A stretch of DNA of 64,000 bases, taken from the IMG/VR virus record IMGVR_UViG_3300026184_000242, positions 1 to 64,000 of that record; one strand, written 5' to 3'. Each line of letters opens with the position of its first letter. The stretch's first letter is position 1. The position numbers and the translations under genes are program-made. This DNA comes from a virus. The notes beneath the pieces are model-generated. The model saw only the letters and a list, made by a program, of their open reading frames with translations, had not been told where the DNA came from and made no database searches. Below are positions 1-9,523 of the stretch, one piece after another.

Positions 1-1993
1 CCACCAAAAAGGTGATCTTTAACGCCCTGGGATTGGCCCATGTCGGTGTCTGGGGGGTCAAGGAAAGGTTCTTGCCGTAATAGGCATAATCCCCGGCCGA
101 TCCGCCGCAGGTGATCAAGATGTGGCCGTACAGAGGGGAGACGGAGCCACCGCCACTTGAGTTTGTGTAGAGCTGGTAGTCAGATGGGAGCCCGACAAGG
201 ACGAAGGACTGGTTGTTGTAGGCGACTGCGCCCTTCATTTCCACGTCCCGCCCAAGGGAGAAAGTTGCCCCGTCGTAATTCATGGACTGGTTGCCGCCGT
301 CCCCGACGTACATACGCGGCGATCCGCCGTTGTACTGTAGCTGGATACCGGCGTTACCGAAGGTGGAATTGTTCAGGGACAGGGCCTTGTTGTTCAGGTC
401 CAGGAGAATGTTGGTGCTGTTCTGGATCACGCCGCCCTGGTCCAAACCACTGGTGATCCGGGCGGAGGTGTTGTCGGCCCCCGTCTCCGAAACCGCCTTC
501 CCAGCCCCGGTCTGGACATCGTTCGCCGTGTTGTTACCGGTGACGTCCGCGCCGGACTCAGCAACCGCCTTCCCAGCCCCGGTCTGGACGTCGCTGGCGG
601 TGTGGCTGCCCGTGACGTCGGCTCCTCCCTCGGCCACGGCGTTGGTCGCCTGGGTCAGGTCCACCAGGCTGTGGTCGAAGTCCCGCGCCGTGGACAGGAG
701 GTTGTTGCCTCCGGCGTCCTTGATGAAGATGCCGTAGTCGGCGCTCCCGGTACCGAGCTTGCCGATGGTCACCCGCTTCACTGGGGTGGCCTGGCTGTCC
801 ACGATGGCTACCTGGGAGTTCGATCCGTCGAGCTGGACGTTGTTGGAGCCGATATAGACCTGGCTGGCGGTTACGGTCCCTGCGGTGATCTTGTCGGCCG
901 ACAAGTCGTTCACCTTGGCGTTGGTCACCGCCAGGTTCTGGATCTTGGCGTTGGTGATCGCCGCCCCGGCAATCTTCGCCGTGGTGACGGACAGGTTCTG
1001 GATCTTGGCCTCGGTCACCGCCGCGCTGCCGATCTTGGCCGTGGCGATGGCCCCGTCCGCGATTTTCGCCGTGTCCACCGCCACGTCGGCAAGTTTGGCG
1101 TTGGTAACCGCCAGGTTGGCGATGGCGGCCGACCCCACCGCCGCGTTCTTGATCTTGGCGCTGGTGATGGCCGCGTCGATGATGGCGGCCGAGCCGATCA
1201 CCGCGCTGCCAATCCGGGTGGGATCGGAGAGATAGTCCACCTCGATCCAGGAGCTGCCGTTGTAGCGGTAGACCTTGTCCTGGTCGGTGCGGTAGAAGAA
1301 CTCGCCGTCGTCGGGGGAGGCCGGGAAGGACGTCCCGGAAGTCCCGGCGAACCATTTGGCCACCTTGGACTGGGTGACGGCCGAGTTCGCAATCTTGTTC
1401 GCGGTGATAATGCTGTCCGTCAGGTCCGCGTTCCCCACCTTCCCGGTGGTGGCCGACACCCAGGTCTTGGAGAAGGGGCCCTTCTTGGCCGCCTCGTTCA
1501 CGAACCGCACCCAGTAGAATTTCTGGGTGGCGGCGAGCCCGACGTTGTCCGTGTAGAAGGCCGTGGTGGAGGTGCCCACCTTCACCGCCGTGGCCAGGTT
1601 GGTAGTGGAGTTGCGCCACACCTCCGTGAAGCTGTGGCTGGCGTACTTGTCGTAGGGGCTGTCCCACTGGAGGATCACGGACTGGATTGCCGACGTGGCC
1701 GTGAGCCCGGTCGGGACCGGGGGCGTCTCCACGGTGGGGGCCGGGTTGGACGGCAGGTAACTCGGAACCTTGGCCCCGGGCACGATGTTCGTGGACTGCC
1801 CGGAACCCTGCCAGGAGGAGGTGGCCAGGCCGATGTCCACCAGGTCCTTGAACCGGACGAAGGACTCGCCGTGCGGGCCGGACTGGCCCTCGCGCAACAT
1901 GACCGTGTCCCGCAGCGCCCGCAGGAGGGGCAGGGCCTGGGGGTCCTGGCTTTTGGCCGGGGGCAGCGCCTGGGCCTTGGTATCCCGGGCCAT
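1..1993 (-). CDS. Tail fibre / tail tip protein, 3' end beyond window
   Basis: The frame is open from an ATG at 1993 to the window edge, so at least 664 residues are present and the C-terminus is missing. An N-terminal segment of about 70 residues is followed by a fibronectin type III-like domain (about residues 75-165). A long helical repeat tract with recurring AKI and AVTNAKI units follows, typical of phage tail fibre and tip proteins that form trimeric coiled coils. The distal part (from about residue 380) looks like a beta-rich fibre. The start overlaps the stop of the preceding gene as TAATG, so translation is probably coupled. The role as receptor-binding or tip protein is inferred from architecture and from its place at the end of the structural module. 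Confidence 0.8.
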   Translation of the reverse strand, partial: MARDTKAQALPPAKSQDPQALPLLRALRDTVMLREGQSGPHGESFVRFKDLVDIGLATSSWQGSGQSTNIVPGAKVPSYLPSNPAPTVETPPVPTGLTATSAIQSVILQWDSPYDKYASHSFTEVWRNSTTNLATAVKVGTSTTAFYTDNVGLAATQKFYWVRFVNEAAKKGPFSKTWVSATTGKVGNADLTDSIITANKIANSAVTQSKVAKWFAGTSGTSFPASPDDGEFFYRTDQDKVYRYNGSSWIEVDYLSDPTRIGSAVIGSAAIIDAAITSAKIKNAAVGSAAIANLAVTNAKLADVAVDTAKIADGAIATAKIGSAAVTEAKIQNLSVTTAKIAGAAITNAKIQNLAVTNAKVNDLSADKITAGTVTASQVYIGSNNVQLDGSNSQVAIVDSQATPVKRVTIGKLGTGSADYGIFIKDAGGNNLLSTARDFDHSLVDLTQATNAVAEGGADVTGSHTASDVQTGAGKAVAESGADVTGNNTANDVQTGAGKAVSETGADNTSARITSGLDQGGVIQNSTNILLDLNNKALSLNNSTFGNAGIQLQYNGGSPRMYVGDGGNQSMNYDGATFSLGRDVEMKGAVAYNNQSFVLVGLPSDYQLYTNSSGGGSVSPLYGHILITCGGSAGDYAYYGKNLSLTPQTPTWANPRALKITFLV

Positions 1994-3813
1994 TAGCCGA
2001 TCTCCTGGGGCCGCGAGGCGATGGCCACCCGCTGGACTTCGTCCGTCCCTTCCAGTTCGATCTCCCAGTCCCGTGCCCGGAACCCGGACGGCAGTCGGAA
2101 GATGCCGTCACTCTGTACGCGGATTTCCGCGCCGAGCTGGCCGTCCGCGTACAGACGGAATACCAGGTCGTCAAAGCTGGTGGCGAAAACCCGACCGCAG
2201 GTGAAGTTGACCCGCTGCTGGGCCTGGAACACCTTGCTCCGCCACCGGTAGGTCAGGTTGGTCGAGCCGGCGTCCCACTTCTCGATGGAGCTGGACAGCA
2301 CCAGGAACAGGCTGTCGTTCACCAGATCCGTGTAGCCCGTGGTGGGGTACAGGTCCGTCTCCGTGAAGGTGGAGGCCGGGTTCTGGGGGTCCAGGATGAT
2401 CCCGCCCGTGCTCGCCCCATCCTTCCAGAAGGCGTGGTAGCGGTTGTTGTAGTAGTAGGCGTGGATGGAGGACGGGTTGTACGCCTGCCACTGGTCCCGG
2501 GTGAGAATGTGCTGGGTCAGGAGCTGGCCGCCGCCGGAGCTGATGAACACCAGCCCGTCGGGGCTCGGGTAGATCACCCCGCTCTGGGTGGAGACAATCC
2601 CGCGCTTGCTGACGCAGGCCTGGGGCAGGTCCACCTCCTCCATGGTCATGGAGGCCGGGTCCACCCCCGTGAGCAGGTAGGGATGGCCCTCCGTCAGGAT
2701 CACCAGGGTGGTACCGAAGGTCCCCAGGCCGACGATCTGGTAGTTCGTGGACTGGCGATAGGCCGAGGGATAGGTGTGCGGCAGGTAGGGCTCGGACAGG
2801 CAAACCTCGTTGCCAGAAAACCCCGCGAGCACTCCGTTGGCCATCCCCACCAGGCCGATCATGTCGTCCGGCGGCGTGTTGTAGTGGGCGCTCGGGATCA
2901 CCTCCCCCAGGAGGGCCGGGGGCACCGAATCGTCGAAGGTGGTGTACCCGATGGCCCGCTCCCCCACGTAGACGTATTCCCCGTTGGTCGTGCCCGCGTG
3001 GTAGCGGTAGACCCTGAACTTGGCCATGTTGTAGGCCCCGGTGGGGGCGTCGGGGATATTGGAGAGGGAGATTCGGGTGCGGAAATTGCCGTCCGCCGTC
3101 GCGTTGCCGATGGATTCGTTGGTGACGATGTTGGTCTGATCGTTGCCGCTGTCGTAGGAGGCCGAGGAGACGGTGTAGTTGCCGTCGTTGCCCGTACTGC
3201 CGACGATGGCCGCCGTATCCCCCGAGCCCCAGCTTGAGGTCTGGTCCCCGCTCACCGTCACCGTATTGCTCCCGGTGGCCACGGCGACGATGTCGTGGTC
3301 CCTCCAGTAGGCCGACACCACCGCGCTCGGATCGGAAGGCTGGCCCTCCTCGCCGTAGTCGCTGACATAGGTGGTGACGTAGGCGATGTCCTCCTTGTTG
3401 GCCGGGTCCGAGCTGTCCTGGAAGGACAGCGTGGGGCCATTGGCCGGCTTGGGGACCTCCAGGAGGTACTCGGTGGAGGGATAGGGATGGGCCCCCGTGG
3501 CCACCGTGTGGTCCGTCTTTTTGGGTTTGCCGTCCCCAGTCCAGTAGACGCGCTTGTAGCTGTCGTTGGCGATGGGGGAGCGCACCACGTCCACGTCCTG
3601 GTTCCACTCGAACCAGTAGTTCCACTGGTAGTGGTAGATCGTGGTGGGGGTGGCCACGGTGACGTTGTACGCCTGGTCGGCGGTGCCCTTCCAGGGCTCC
3701 AGGCTCCCGGTCCACAGGCGCGTGTTGGTCGCCGTCTGCGCCTGGTGGCTGTCCAGGAGCTTGGGGTCCTTGGCCGGCAGCATGCCCGCGAAGCCCTCGA
3801 TCTGGACCTTCAT
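1993..3813 (-). CDS. Virion structural protein, probable tail component
   Basis: This 606-residue protein starts MKVQIEGFAGMLPAKDPKLL and is rich in beta-strand-like, Tyr/Trp-containing segments with no signal peptide or membrane segment. It sits between the fibre gene downstream and small virion proteins upstream, with 4-base overlaps (ATGA and TAATG) on both sides. Large proteins with this kind of N-terminus occur in podovirus tail modules as tail or tail-needle/stabilisation proteins, but the sequence alone does not decide which. The start has the ATGA coupling to the 100-residue gene. Confidence 0.7.
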   Translation of the reverse strand: MKVQIEGFAGMLPAKDPKLLDSHQAQTATNTRLWTGSLEPWKGTADQAYNVTVATPTTIYHYQWNYWFEWNQDVDVVRSPIANDSYKRVYWTGDGKPKKTDHTVATGAHPYPSTEYLLEVPKPANGPTLSFQDSSDPANKEDIAYVTTYVSDYGEEGQPSDPSAVVSAYWRDHDIVAVATGSNTVTVSGDQTSSWGSGDTAAIVGSTGNDGNYTVSSASYDSGNDQTNIVTNESIGNATADGNFRTRISLSNIPDAPTGAYNMAKFRVYRYHAGTTNGEYVYVGERAIGYTTFDDSVPPALLGEVIPSAHYNTPPDDMIGLVGMANGVLAGFSGNEVCLSEPYLPHTYPSAYRQSTNYQIVGLGTFGTTLVILTEGHPYLLTGVDPASMTMEEVDLPQACVSKRGIVSTQSGVIYPSPDGLVFISSGGGQLLTQHILTRDQWQAYNPSSIHAYYYNNRYHAFWKDGASTGGIILDPQNPASTFTETDLYPTTGYTDLVNDSLFLVLSSSIEKWDAGSTNLTYRWRSKVFQAQQRVNFTCGRVFATSFDDLVFRLYADGQLGAEIRVQSDGIFRLPSGFRARDWEIELEGTDEVQRVAIASRPQEIG

Positions 3814-4112
3814 TCCGCAAGCACCTTGAGGAAGCCCACCAGGACGAGGGTGTTGCCGTTGGAGGTGGACACCGTGCAGACGAGCTTATAGGTCACTCCC
3901 CCCGTTCCGGCGCTGATGGAGGCCTGGACGGAGGGGTCGTTGACCGAGCCCGCCCCGACCGTAAGGCCGGTTGTCTCCGAGCCCGAAAAGACGCTGTTGC
4001 TGATGGAGGAGACGGAGGCGACGGAGTCCCCGTTCTCCAGAAGGTTGGAGAAGTCGAAGTCGTACTTGCGGGCTTCGGACTGATACTTCTCCAAGGTTTG
4101 GCTGATCGGCAT
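3810..4112 (-). CDS. Small virion protein, unknown
   Basis: The 100-residue product has a short charged helical N-terminus (residues 1-28) followed by a Ser/Thr/Gly-rich beta-type segment ending in a hydrophobic strand. It resembles small head or tail decoration proteins in composition. It lies in the tail operon and overlaps the next gene by ATGA. No family was recognised. Confidence 0.65.
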   Translation of the reverse strand: MPISQTLEKYQSEARKYDFDFSNLLENGDSVASVSSISNSVFSGSETTGLTVGAGSVNDPSVQASISAGTGGVTYKLVCTVSTSNGNTLVLVGFLKVLAE

Positions 4113-4116
4113 AGCT

Positions 4117-7100
4117 CTACCCCTTCCAGGACGTGGAGCGCCCGGGTCCGGTCCATTTGGTCAGCCGCAATTCCGAGCCCCATACGGTGGGCCGGGCCAG
4201 GGCCACCCAGCTTTCTGCGGGGCCCTTGGGCAGGTAGCCCACTCGGAAGGCCTGCGCCGTGACGGAGGCGTACCCGGCCTGCGCGGTGCCGGTGGCGGCC
4301 TGGGACTGGCTCTGCGTGGAGGAAACCGTCGCGTCCGAGGCCTGGACGGCGGCGGTGCCCTGGCGGACGAAAATACCCTTGGCGGTGCTGGTGGCCGGCT
4401 GGGCGGAGACTGCGGCGGTACCAGTGCGCTTCCCCAGGAACAGCCCGGTTGCGGACACCGTTGCCGGATCGGCGGCTACTGCTGCCGTCCCGGTACGCTT
4501 GCCGAGGAACTGCCCGGTGCCGGCCGTGGTGGCCGGTTGTGCAGAGGCGGTCGCCGTGGCGGTGAGGCTCTTTGTCGCCGTGGCGGCTGCGGTCGCCGGT
4601 TGCGCCGAGACGGTGGCGGTTGCGGTGAGATTCTTGGTCGCCGCGCCGACCGTGCCGGAGGCGCTGACAGTGGCCGCCTGGGCCGTGGCCGCCCCAGTGG
4701 CGGTCCAGGTGACGGTGCCCGAGGCCGTGGCGGTGGCCGGTTGCGCCGCTGCGGCGGCAGTACCGGTCTGGGTGGCGAAGGCGCTGCCCGACGCGCTGAC
4801 GGTGGCGTCCTGGGCGCTTGCGGCGGCGGTGGCCGTTCGCACCCGGCCGGCGCTACCTGCGGTCGTGGCGTCCCCGGCCTGCGCGGCCCCCTGGGCGTCG
4901 ATGGCTCCGGTGGGGTCCTGGAAGAACAGGGTTGGGACGTTGACGTCGGCCGGGGGCGGGGTAACGACGTCCAGGGTCATCCCCATGGTGTCGTAGTGGA
5001 GCAGGTTGGCCACCAGATAGGCGCTGGACTCCAGAAGCTCCAGGCTGTTGTTCCAGGTCTCCGTGGTGTTGGAGCTGGTCACCCCGTCGGCAAAGTAGGT
5101 GCCCACCGACCGGTCATTGCCGGCCCCTCCGGCCATGAGCAGGGAGGCGGACTCGGCATGGGCTCCCGTCACCCAGGTGCCTGCTGTCCCGACCTTGGAG
5201 GCCAGACCCACCAGGCCCTTGGCCTGGAAGCCCTGCCCGGGGGTGTAGCTGGTGGTCCCCGAGTCGGTGCTGGCGATCACCGTGGTGGCGCTGGCCACCT
5301 GCCCGGACCCCCACCGCAGGGCCAGGTAGGGGATCAGGGCCCCGCCCGAATCGCCCCGGGTGGGGTTGATCCCGAGTGTGAACCCGTCCGATGCCCACGA
5401 GCTGACGTTGGCGGACCACCCCCAGCCACCCGCGCCGTCGCAGCTCCCCGCCACCTCGCTCTGGTCCCAAATCTCCTGGACGTCGGTGGGATTCGCGCCG
5501 CTCGCCGTGTAGCGGAGGAGGCAGTTGGCCCCGCCGGAGGGCGTATCCCAGCCGAAGGACAGGGTGCCGTCCGCCGTCACCGAGCTGGCCGCGAAGGCGG
5601 TCTGGTTGGTATTGGCGAACAGCACGGCGCTGGGGGAGAAGCCCGTCGTCACCGAGGAGGAGCTTCCGGCCACACCCCCGGTAACGTAGCCGGCCTGGGC
5701 CTGGACCGAGTCTCCGGCGAATAGCTGCACCACCACGGTGTCGCCGTCCTGAGCCACCCCGAAGTCGAGCTGGATCCCCGTCTGCCCATTACCGGAGTCC
5801 GCAATCCAGGCATTGAAGGCGGCCTGGGTCTTGCGGTTGAAGCTGGAGAGGTCGTAGAGCCAGCGGACCGCGCAGTTGGTGTTGTCGAGCGCCCGCGCGG
5901 TGGCCGCCCCGCTGCTGCCGTCCTGGCCCATTAGGGTGGCCGTGAACTGGCTGGTCCCGTCGGTGAAGCCGACGCTCAGGTTCTCCCCCGAAGCAACCGC
6001 GCCAGCTCCGCCGATGTGGCTGACGAAGATCAGCGCCGCCTTGGGCGTCTTGCCCCCCAGGGCGGAGGTGGTGATGTCTAGGGTGCCCGGCGTGGTCGGC
6101 GCGGTAGCCACCACCGTGGCGACGTGAACGTCCGTGGTCCGGGACGCCTCCGCGCTGACGGTTGCGTCGGAGGCCTGAGCCGCCCCGGACCCGGTGATGT
6201 CGGGGCCGCCCGCCGCCGGGTCCTCGAAGGCTATGGTCGGGAAGTAGAGGGTCGCCCCAGGGCTGGTGCCAACATTCAGCGCGAAGCCGTCCGCCTGGAT
6301 GGAGCCGAAGGTGCCGCTCCAGATCGTGGCCGGCGTCACCTCGTCCATGATCTCCCAGTGGTCGTGGAATACCGTCCACGTGGACTCCCGGGAGCTGGTC
6401 GAGGCGGCCAGGGCAGGAATGGGGTTGAGAGCCCCCATATTGCCCTGTGCGTCGAGCATGGCCAGGCCATGTCCGCAGGCCTGGGTGACGTCGTAATAGA
6501 GGTTGTCAGTGGCCTCCGCTCGCGTCAGGTAGCCGAATACCGCCTGGGGCTGGAAACCGTAGCCGGTGAACGAGGTCGTGCCACTGTCGGCGGAGCCCAC
6601 GGACTGGATCACCGAGGCAATTTGGGAGTTGGAGCCCCACTGGATCGCCAGCCAGTACAGGTAGGTCAGGCTGTAGTAGCTGGCGGACGGGGTGACCGAG
6701 AACCCCGAGGCATCAAAATTGCTGATGGTGTAGTAGAAATCGAGGGAGCCGGTGTTCATGCCACCGACCGCCCCGCTGGTTATGATCTCCTGGGTGTCCT
6801 CTTCCGAGGTGGAGGAATAGCCGCCCTTGACGTTGCTGACCACCGACGTCTGCGTTGGCCCGCCATCGTTGATGGCCCAGCCTAGCGAGGTCCACCAGAA
6901 ATACCCCTCCGGGGCGTTGAGGGTGGAGGCCTCCACGTAGTTGAACAGCACCGCGTCCGGGGTGAACCCCGGGGCTGTCACGTTCTGGGTGGCGGTGGAG
7001 CTGGCCGGCATGTCGGTCCGGCCGTGCTTGACCTGGAGGTCGGCACCGGCCAGGAAAAGGACCTGGAAGTAGGCCCCGCTCGTGACCGTGTCCATTTGCA

Positions 7101-7455
7101 GGGTCACCCCATTGGTGATCCAGGCGCTGAATGCCCCCTGCACGTCCCAAATGAAATCGTTGGTCCCCTGGTTCGCGTGGCCGGCCCGCAGGCAGTAGGA
7201 CTCCGTCTGCTCCGTGCGGGTGAAGTTGATGTAGTCGTCGTTCTTGGCCGCCACGCAAGACTGGGAGTTGCCGTCGGTGGAGCCGATGGAGTAGATGGCA
7301 TCGACAACGGTGCTGTTCACCGTCGTGTTGCGCGAGCCCAGGAAGATCGCCGCCTTGGGGGTTAGCCCGCCCAGGTCGGTGGTGGTGAAGTCATGGGTGC
7401 CGGTGGCGGAGGGGCACGTAAAGGTGGCCACCACCGCTTTTAGTTGCTCGGCCAT
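4117..7455 (-). CDS. Large fibre-like virion protein with duplicated domain and Ala/Thr repeats
   Basis: This 1112-residue protein has two related halves. Residues about 1-430 and 440-850 share a start motif (LGG-TPKAA) and a later G-GFQ motif, so a beta-rich domain has been duplicated. Residues about 850-1050 consist of roughly a dozen imperfect 13-16-residue repeats built around SAQPATVSASGT-like units, some separated by FLGKRTGTAA. The C-terminus is short and basic/aromatic. It is probably an appendage or host-binding protein. It ends the run of genes that begins with the two sulfotransferases and its start abuts their 3' end, so it is a conceivable substrate or partner, which is inference only. 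Confidence 0.7.
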   Translation of the reverse strand: MAEQLKAVVATFTCPSATGTHDFTTTDLGGLTPKAAIFLGSRNTTVNSTVVDAIYSIGSTDGNSQSCVAAKNDDYINFTRTEQTESYCLRAGHANQGTNDFIWDVQGAFSAWITNGVTLQMDTVTSGAYFQVLFLAGADLQVKHGRTDMPASSTATQNVTAPGFTPDAVLFNYVEASTLNAPEGYFWWTSLGWAINDGGPTQTSVVSNVKGGYSSTSEEDTQEIITSGAVGGMNTGSLDFYYTISNFDASGFSVTPSASYYSLTYLYWLAIQWGSNSQIASVIQSVGSADSGTTSFTGYGFQPQAVFGYLTRAEATDNLYYDVTQACGHGLAMLDAQGNMGALNPIPALAASTSSRESTWTVFHDHWEIMDEVTPATIWSGTFGSIQADGFALNVGTSPGATLYFPTIAFEDPAAGGPDITGSGAAQASDATVSAEASRTTDVHVATVVATAPTTPGTLDITTSALGGKTPKAALIFVSHIGGAGAVASGENLSVGFTDGTSQFTATLMGQDGSSGAATARALDNTNCAVRWLYDLSSFNRKTQAAFNAWIADSGNGQTGIQLDFGVAQDGDTVVVQLFAGDSVQAQAGYVTGGVAGSSSSVTTGFSPSAVLFANTNQTAFAASSVTADGTLSFGWDTPSGGANCLLRYTASGANPTDVQEIWDQSEVAGSCDGAGGWGWSANVSSWASDGFTLGINPTRGDSGGALIPYLALRWGSGQVASATTVIASTDSGTTSYTPGQGFQAKGLVGLASKVGTAGTWVTGAHAESASLLMAGGAGNDRSVGTYFADGVTSSNTTETWNNSLELLESSAYLVANLLHYDTMGMTLDVVTPPPADVNVPTLFFQDPTGAIDAQGAAQAGDATTAGSAGRVRTATAAASAQDATVSASGSAFATQTGTAAAAAQPATATASGTVTWTATGAATAQAATVSASGTVGAATKNLTATATVSAQPATAAATATKSLTATATASAQPATTAGTGQFLGKRTGTAAVAADPATVSATGLFLGKRTGTAAVSAQPATSTAKGIFVRQGTAAVQASDATVSSTQSQSQAATGTAQAGYASVTAQAFRVGYLPKGPAESWVALARPTVWGSELRLTKWTGPGRSTSWKG

Positions 7456-8130
7456 TTACGCCCCTCGCTGTTTTCGCGCTTCCCGGCAGAATCTCCGATA
7501 CAGGGCCCGCGCCAGCCGCGCCCGGCCCGGGTCCAGGGCCTCCAGGTCCCCCCATCCAATCGGGCCCGCCCGGTGGGTGGCGCTCGTCGGATTGGGGATC
7601 GGTACCTGGGGCATGGCGCATTGCCATCCCAGGGTCTGGCGGATCAGCGGCCAGTGTTTCGGTATCCGCTCCAGCTCCAGGCGCAGGCCCTGCGGCGGGG
7701 TCTGCTCCCAGACGCGCCAGTGCGTCTCCAGCCAGACCACCAGGCCGTAGTGGAGTAGGTCGCCATTGGTCGCGCCCTGGGGGGAGGCCGGCACGTCGTA
7801 GCCGAGCTGGTGGAACCAGCCGAGGAAGCGGTCCCGACCGGTCAGGAACCAGGCCAACGAGGGCACCGCCGTCAACGGGTGGCGCATGAGCCACCAGCGG
7901 TGATCGAACTCGTAGGCGTCGGGGTGATTGGATGGTATGGGGTACCAGTGATGCCGGCTGTGGAAGAAGCCGGTGCAAAGCCCGAAGGCGTCGGGCCGCT
8001 CATGCCCGATATGGGCTCCCGCGCGGCGCAGGAGGTTGGAGAGGTAAGTGGTGCCCCCTTTTGGGCAGCCCTGGATCAGTAGCGTCTTGTGGCCGCCCTC
8101 AGAAACTAGCTGCGGCTCGAACTGGCTCAT
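7456..8130 (-). CDS. Sulfotransferase-like P-loop protein
   Basis: The 224-residue product begins with a strand and loop, CPKGGTTYLSNLL (residues 22-34), which matches the 5'-phosphosulfate-binding loop of PAPS-dependent sulfotransferases (PKSGTT). The central region has the charged and aromatic make-up of the family, but the second conserved motif (3'-phosphate binding, R...S) is weaker than in the upstream neighbour. It overlaps that true sulfotransferase by 32 bases, so the two are co-translated. It may be a divergent second enzyme or a partner subunit. A kinase-like P-loop protein is less likely because the loop lacks GxxGxGKS. Confidence 0.65.
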   Translation of the reverse strand: MSQFEPQLVSEGGHKTLLIQGCPKGGTTYLSNLLRRAGAHIGHERPDAFGLCTGFFHSRHHWYPIPSNHPDAYEFDHRWWLMRHPLTAVPSLAWFLTGRDRFLGWFHQLGYDVPASPQGATNGDLLHYGLVVWLETHWRVWEQTPPQGLRLELERIPKHWPLIRQTLGWQCAMPQVPIPNPTSATHRAGPIGWGDLEALDPGRARLARALYRRFCREARKQRGA

Positions 8131-8950
8131 AGCCCAGCATCTGCATTACCTCGCGGTGATCGGCCTCCAGCTTTTCCACGATTTCGCGCGGGACCACCTC
8201 CTGCCAGCCGCCGGCCGTGCCACGCTTGAAGAAGTCGCCGGCCTTGGGGCTCGCCTCGCGGAAGCCGTTCTCCTGCTCCTGGCGGCGCAGGTGGTCGAAG
8301 CTGGCCAGCTCCACGGCGAGGTCCAGGCGCTCCTCGTCAACCGAGAGGCCGAGGTGCTCCAGCACCTGCTGGAACTCGCCCCGGGGGTCCTCCAGGAGGT
8401 CCTCGTAGCGCAAAACCTTGACGGGGATGGACTCCTGCTCGGCCCAGCTCCGCACGTGCTGGGACCACGTGGTCAGGTGGTGATAGATGCCCAGGTTGCC
8501 CTGGTCCAGACAGGACCCCATGTTGTTCATGGACTCGGCCGCCTGCTCCAGGGTGTGCCCCATGTGGTCGGCGTAGCTCACCAGCACGTCCCTGGGGTCG
8601 CGGACCACGTAGACCGAGGGCCCGGACATTTCCTGGGGGATCAGGTCCACCGACCCCGCCCGCACGTTGGCGTTGTGGGATTTCAGGACCACGGGGTTGT
8701 GCGGGAACCGGGCGATGATATGGGCCAGGGCGGCATGGCGCAGGAACAGGATCTCGGCCGGCGTCATGTCCTTGAGCTGGGTCGGGGCCACCGTGTGATA
8801 GGCGTACGGCTGGCAATCCCCCACCACGATCTCCCCCGACATATTGATGTCCAGGGTCCCCCACCGGTAGGCGGTCAGCATCATCCGGACCCAGGTGTTG
8901 CCGGATTTCGGCCAGCTCGCCAGCCAGCTCACTTGCCGTAGAACCCCCAT
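8099..8950 (-). CDS. PAPS-dependent sulfotransferase
   Basis: This 283-residue protein has all hallmarks of the cytosolic sulfotransferase fold. They are the PAPS loop WPKSGNTW (13-20), a catalytic-type His in KSHN (90-93), the 3'-phosphate motif YVVRDPRDVLVSY (114-126), the helix motif RYEDLLEDP (181-189), and a C-terminal FKRGTAGGW (241-249) equivalent to the RKGxxGDW loop. The reaction would be transfer of sulfate from PAPS to a hydroxyl or amine. The start follows a perfect GGAGGACGCC leader. The location inside the tail gene cluster suggests modification of a virion component or of a host surface molecule; the substrate cannot be read from sequence. Confidence 0.92.
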   Translation of the reverse strand: MGVLRQVSWLASWPKSGNTWVRMMLTAYRWGTLDINMSGEIVVGDCQPYAYHTVAPTQLKDMTPAEILFLRHAALAHIIARFPHNPVVLKSHNANVRAGSVDLIPQEMSGPSVYVVRDPRDVLVSYADHMGHTLEQAAESMNNMGSCLDQGNLGIYHHLTTWSQHVRSWAEQESIPVKVLRYEDLLEDPRGEFQQVLEHLGLSVDEERLDLAVELASFDHLRRQEQENGFREASPKAGDFFKRGTAGGWQEVVPREIVEKLEADHREVMQMLGYEPVRAAASF

Positions 8951-8959
8951 GGCGTCCTC

Positions 8960-9349
8960 CTAGTTCGGCGCAGAATAGGTAAACGAGGTGATCTGGATTT
9001 TATCGCCGCTGGCGATGTTGGTGTTGGACAGGTTCAGGTCGGAGCCGGTGGTGGCCACCGCCCCGGTGAACATGGTGGAGTCGTCCCGATCCCGGATCTT
9101 GAACTCGGCCGCCGTGCCCGTGGCGGTGGCGGTTCCCGAGGGCGAACCGTTCATGGTCGCGGTCCCACCGGAGGCGGCCCCGAAGGCCGGGTTCTGGAGC
9201 GGGATGGAAACCAGGGTGGTTGGGGTGCCTCCCCCGGTGGTGATGATCAGATTACCCACCGTGGTGGCGGTGGCGGTTCCGGTGTCCACCTGATCCACGA
9301 CGTTGTTCGCCAAGCCGTTTCGGATCGTGGCCGGATGGGTGATGGCCAT
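8960..9349 (-). CDS. Small Gly/Thr-rich virion protein, unknown
   Basis: The 129-residue protein starts MAITHPATIRNGLANNVVDQ and is rich in Thr, Gly and Ala, with alternating hydrophobic positions typical of a beta-sandwich virion protein. It has a good ribosome site (AGGAGGAATAACCC). It sits in the late operon 9 bases upstream of the sulfotransferase gene. It resembles hypothetical structural proteins of podophages in general character; the function is unknown. Confidence 0.65.
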   Translation of the reverse strand: MAITHPATIRNGLANNVVDQVDTGTATATTVGNLIITTGGGTPTTLVSIPLQNPAFGAASGGTATMNGSPSGTATATGTAAEFKIRDRDDSTMFTGAVATTGSDLNLSNTNIASGDKIQITSFTYSAPN

Positions 9350-9352
9350 GGG

Positions 9353-9523
9353 TTATTCCTCCTGGAACATGCGGTGGTTGGGGTAGCGGGCCCGCAGGTA
9401 TTCCCGGTCCTGATCGCTCAGGTGGGGCCACACGCGCCGTAATTGGTTGGGGGACACCTTGGGACGGCCGTCACGGTCCCGGACCACGAGAAAGCCGTCC
9501 GTTCGCGCCTTTGGGCGGTTCAT
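9353..9523 (-). CDS. Small basic protein, unknown (56 aa)
   Basis: A 56-codon frame starts at an ATG overlapping the stop of the upstream gene (ATGA) and ends 3 bases before the next start. A strong ribosome site (AAGGAGAAGGG) precedes it. The product MNRPKARTDGFLVVRDRDGR... is basic and contains a short amphipathic helix (SDQDREYLRARYP). The tight packing makes it a real gene. No function is assigned. Confidence 0.65.
   Translation of the reverse strand: MNRPKARTDGFLVVRDRDGRPKVSPNQLRRVWPHLSDQDREYLRARYPNHRMFQEE

Noticed and set aside
558-2174. Long open frames on both strands over the tail fibre gene
   Set aside because: They are Arg/Gly/Pro-rich shadows of the true minus-strand frame, which is open to the window edge and shows tail fibre repeats.
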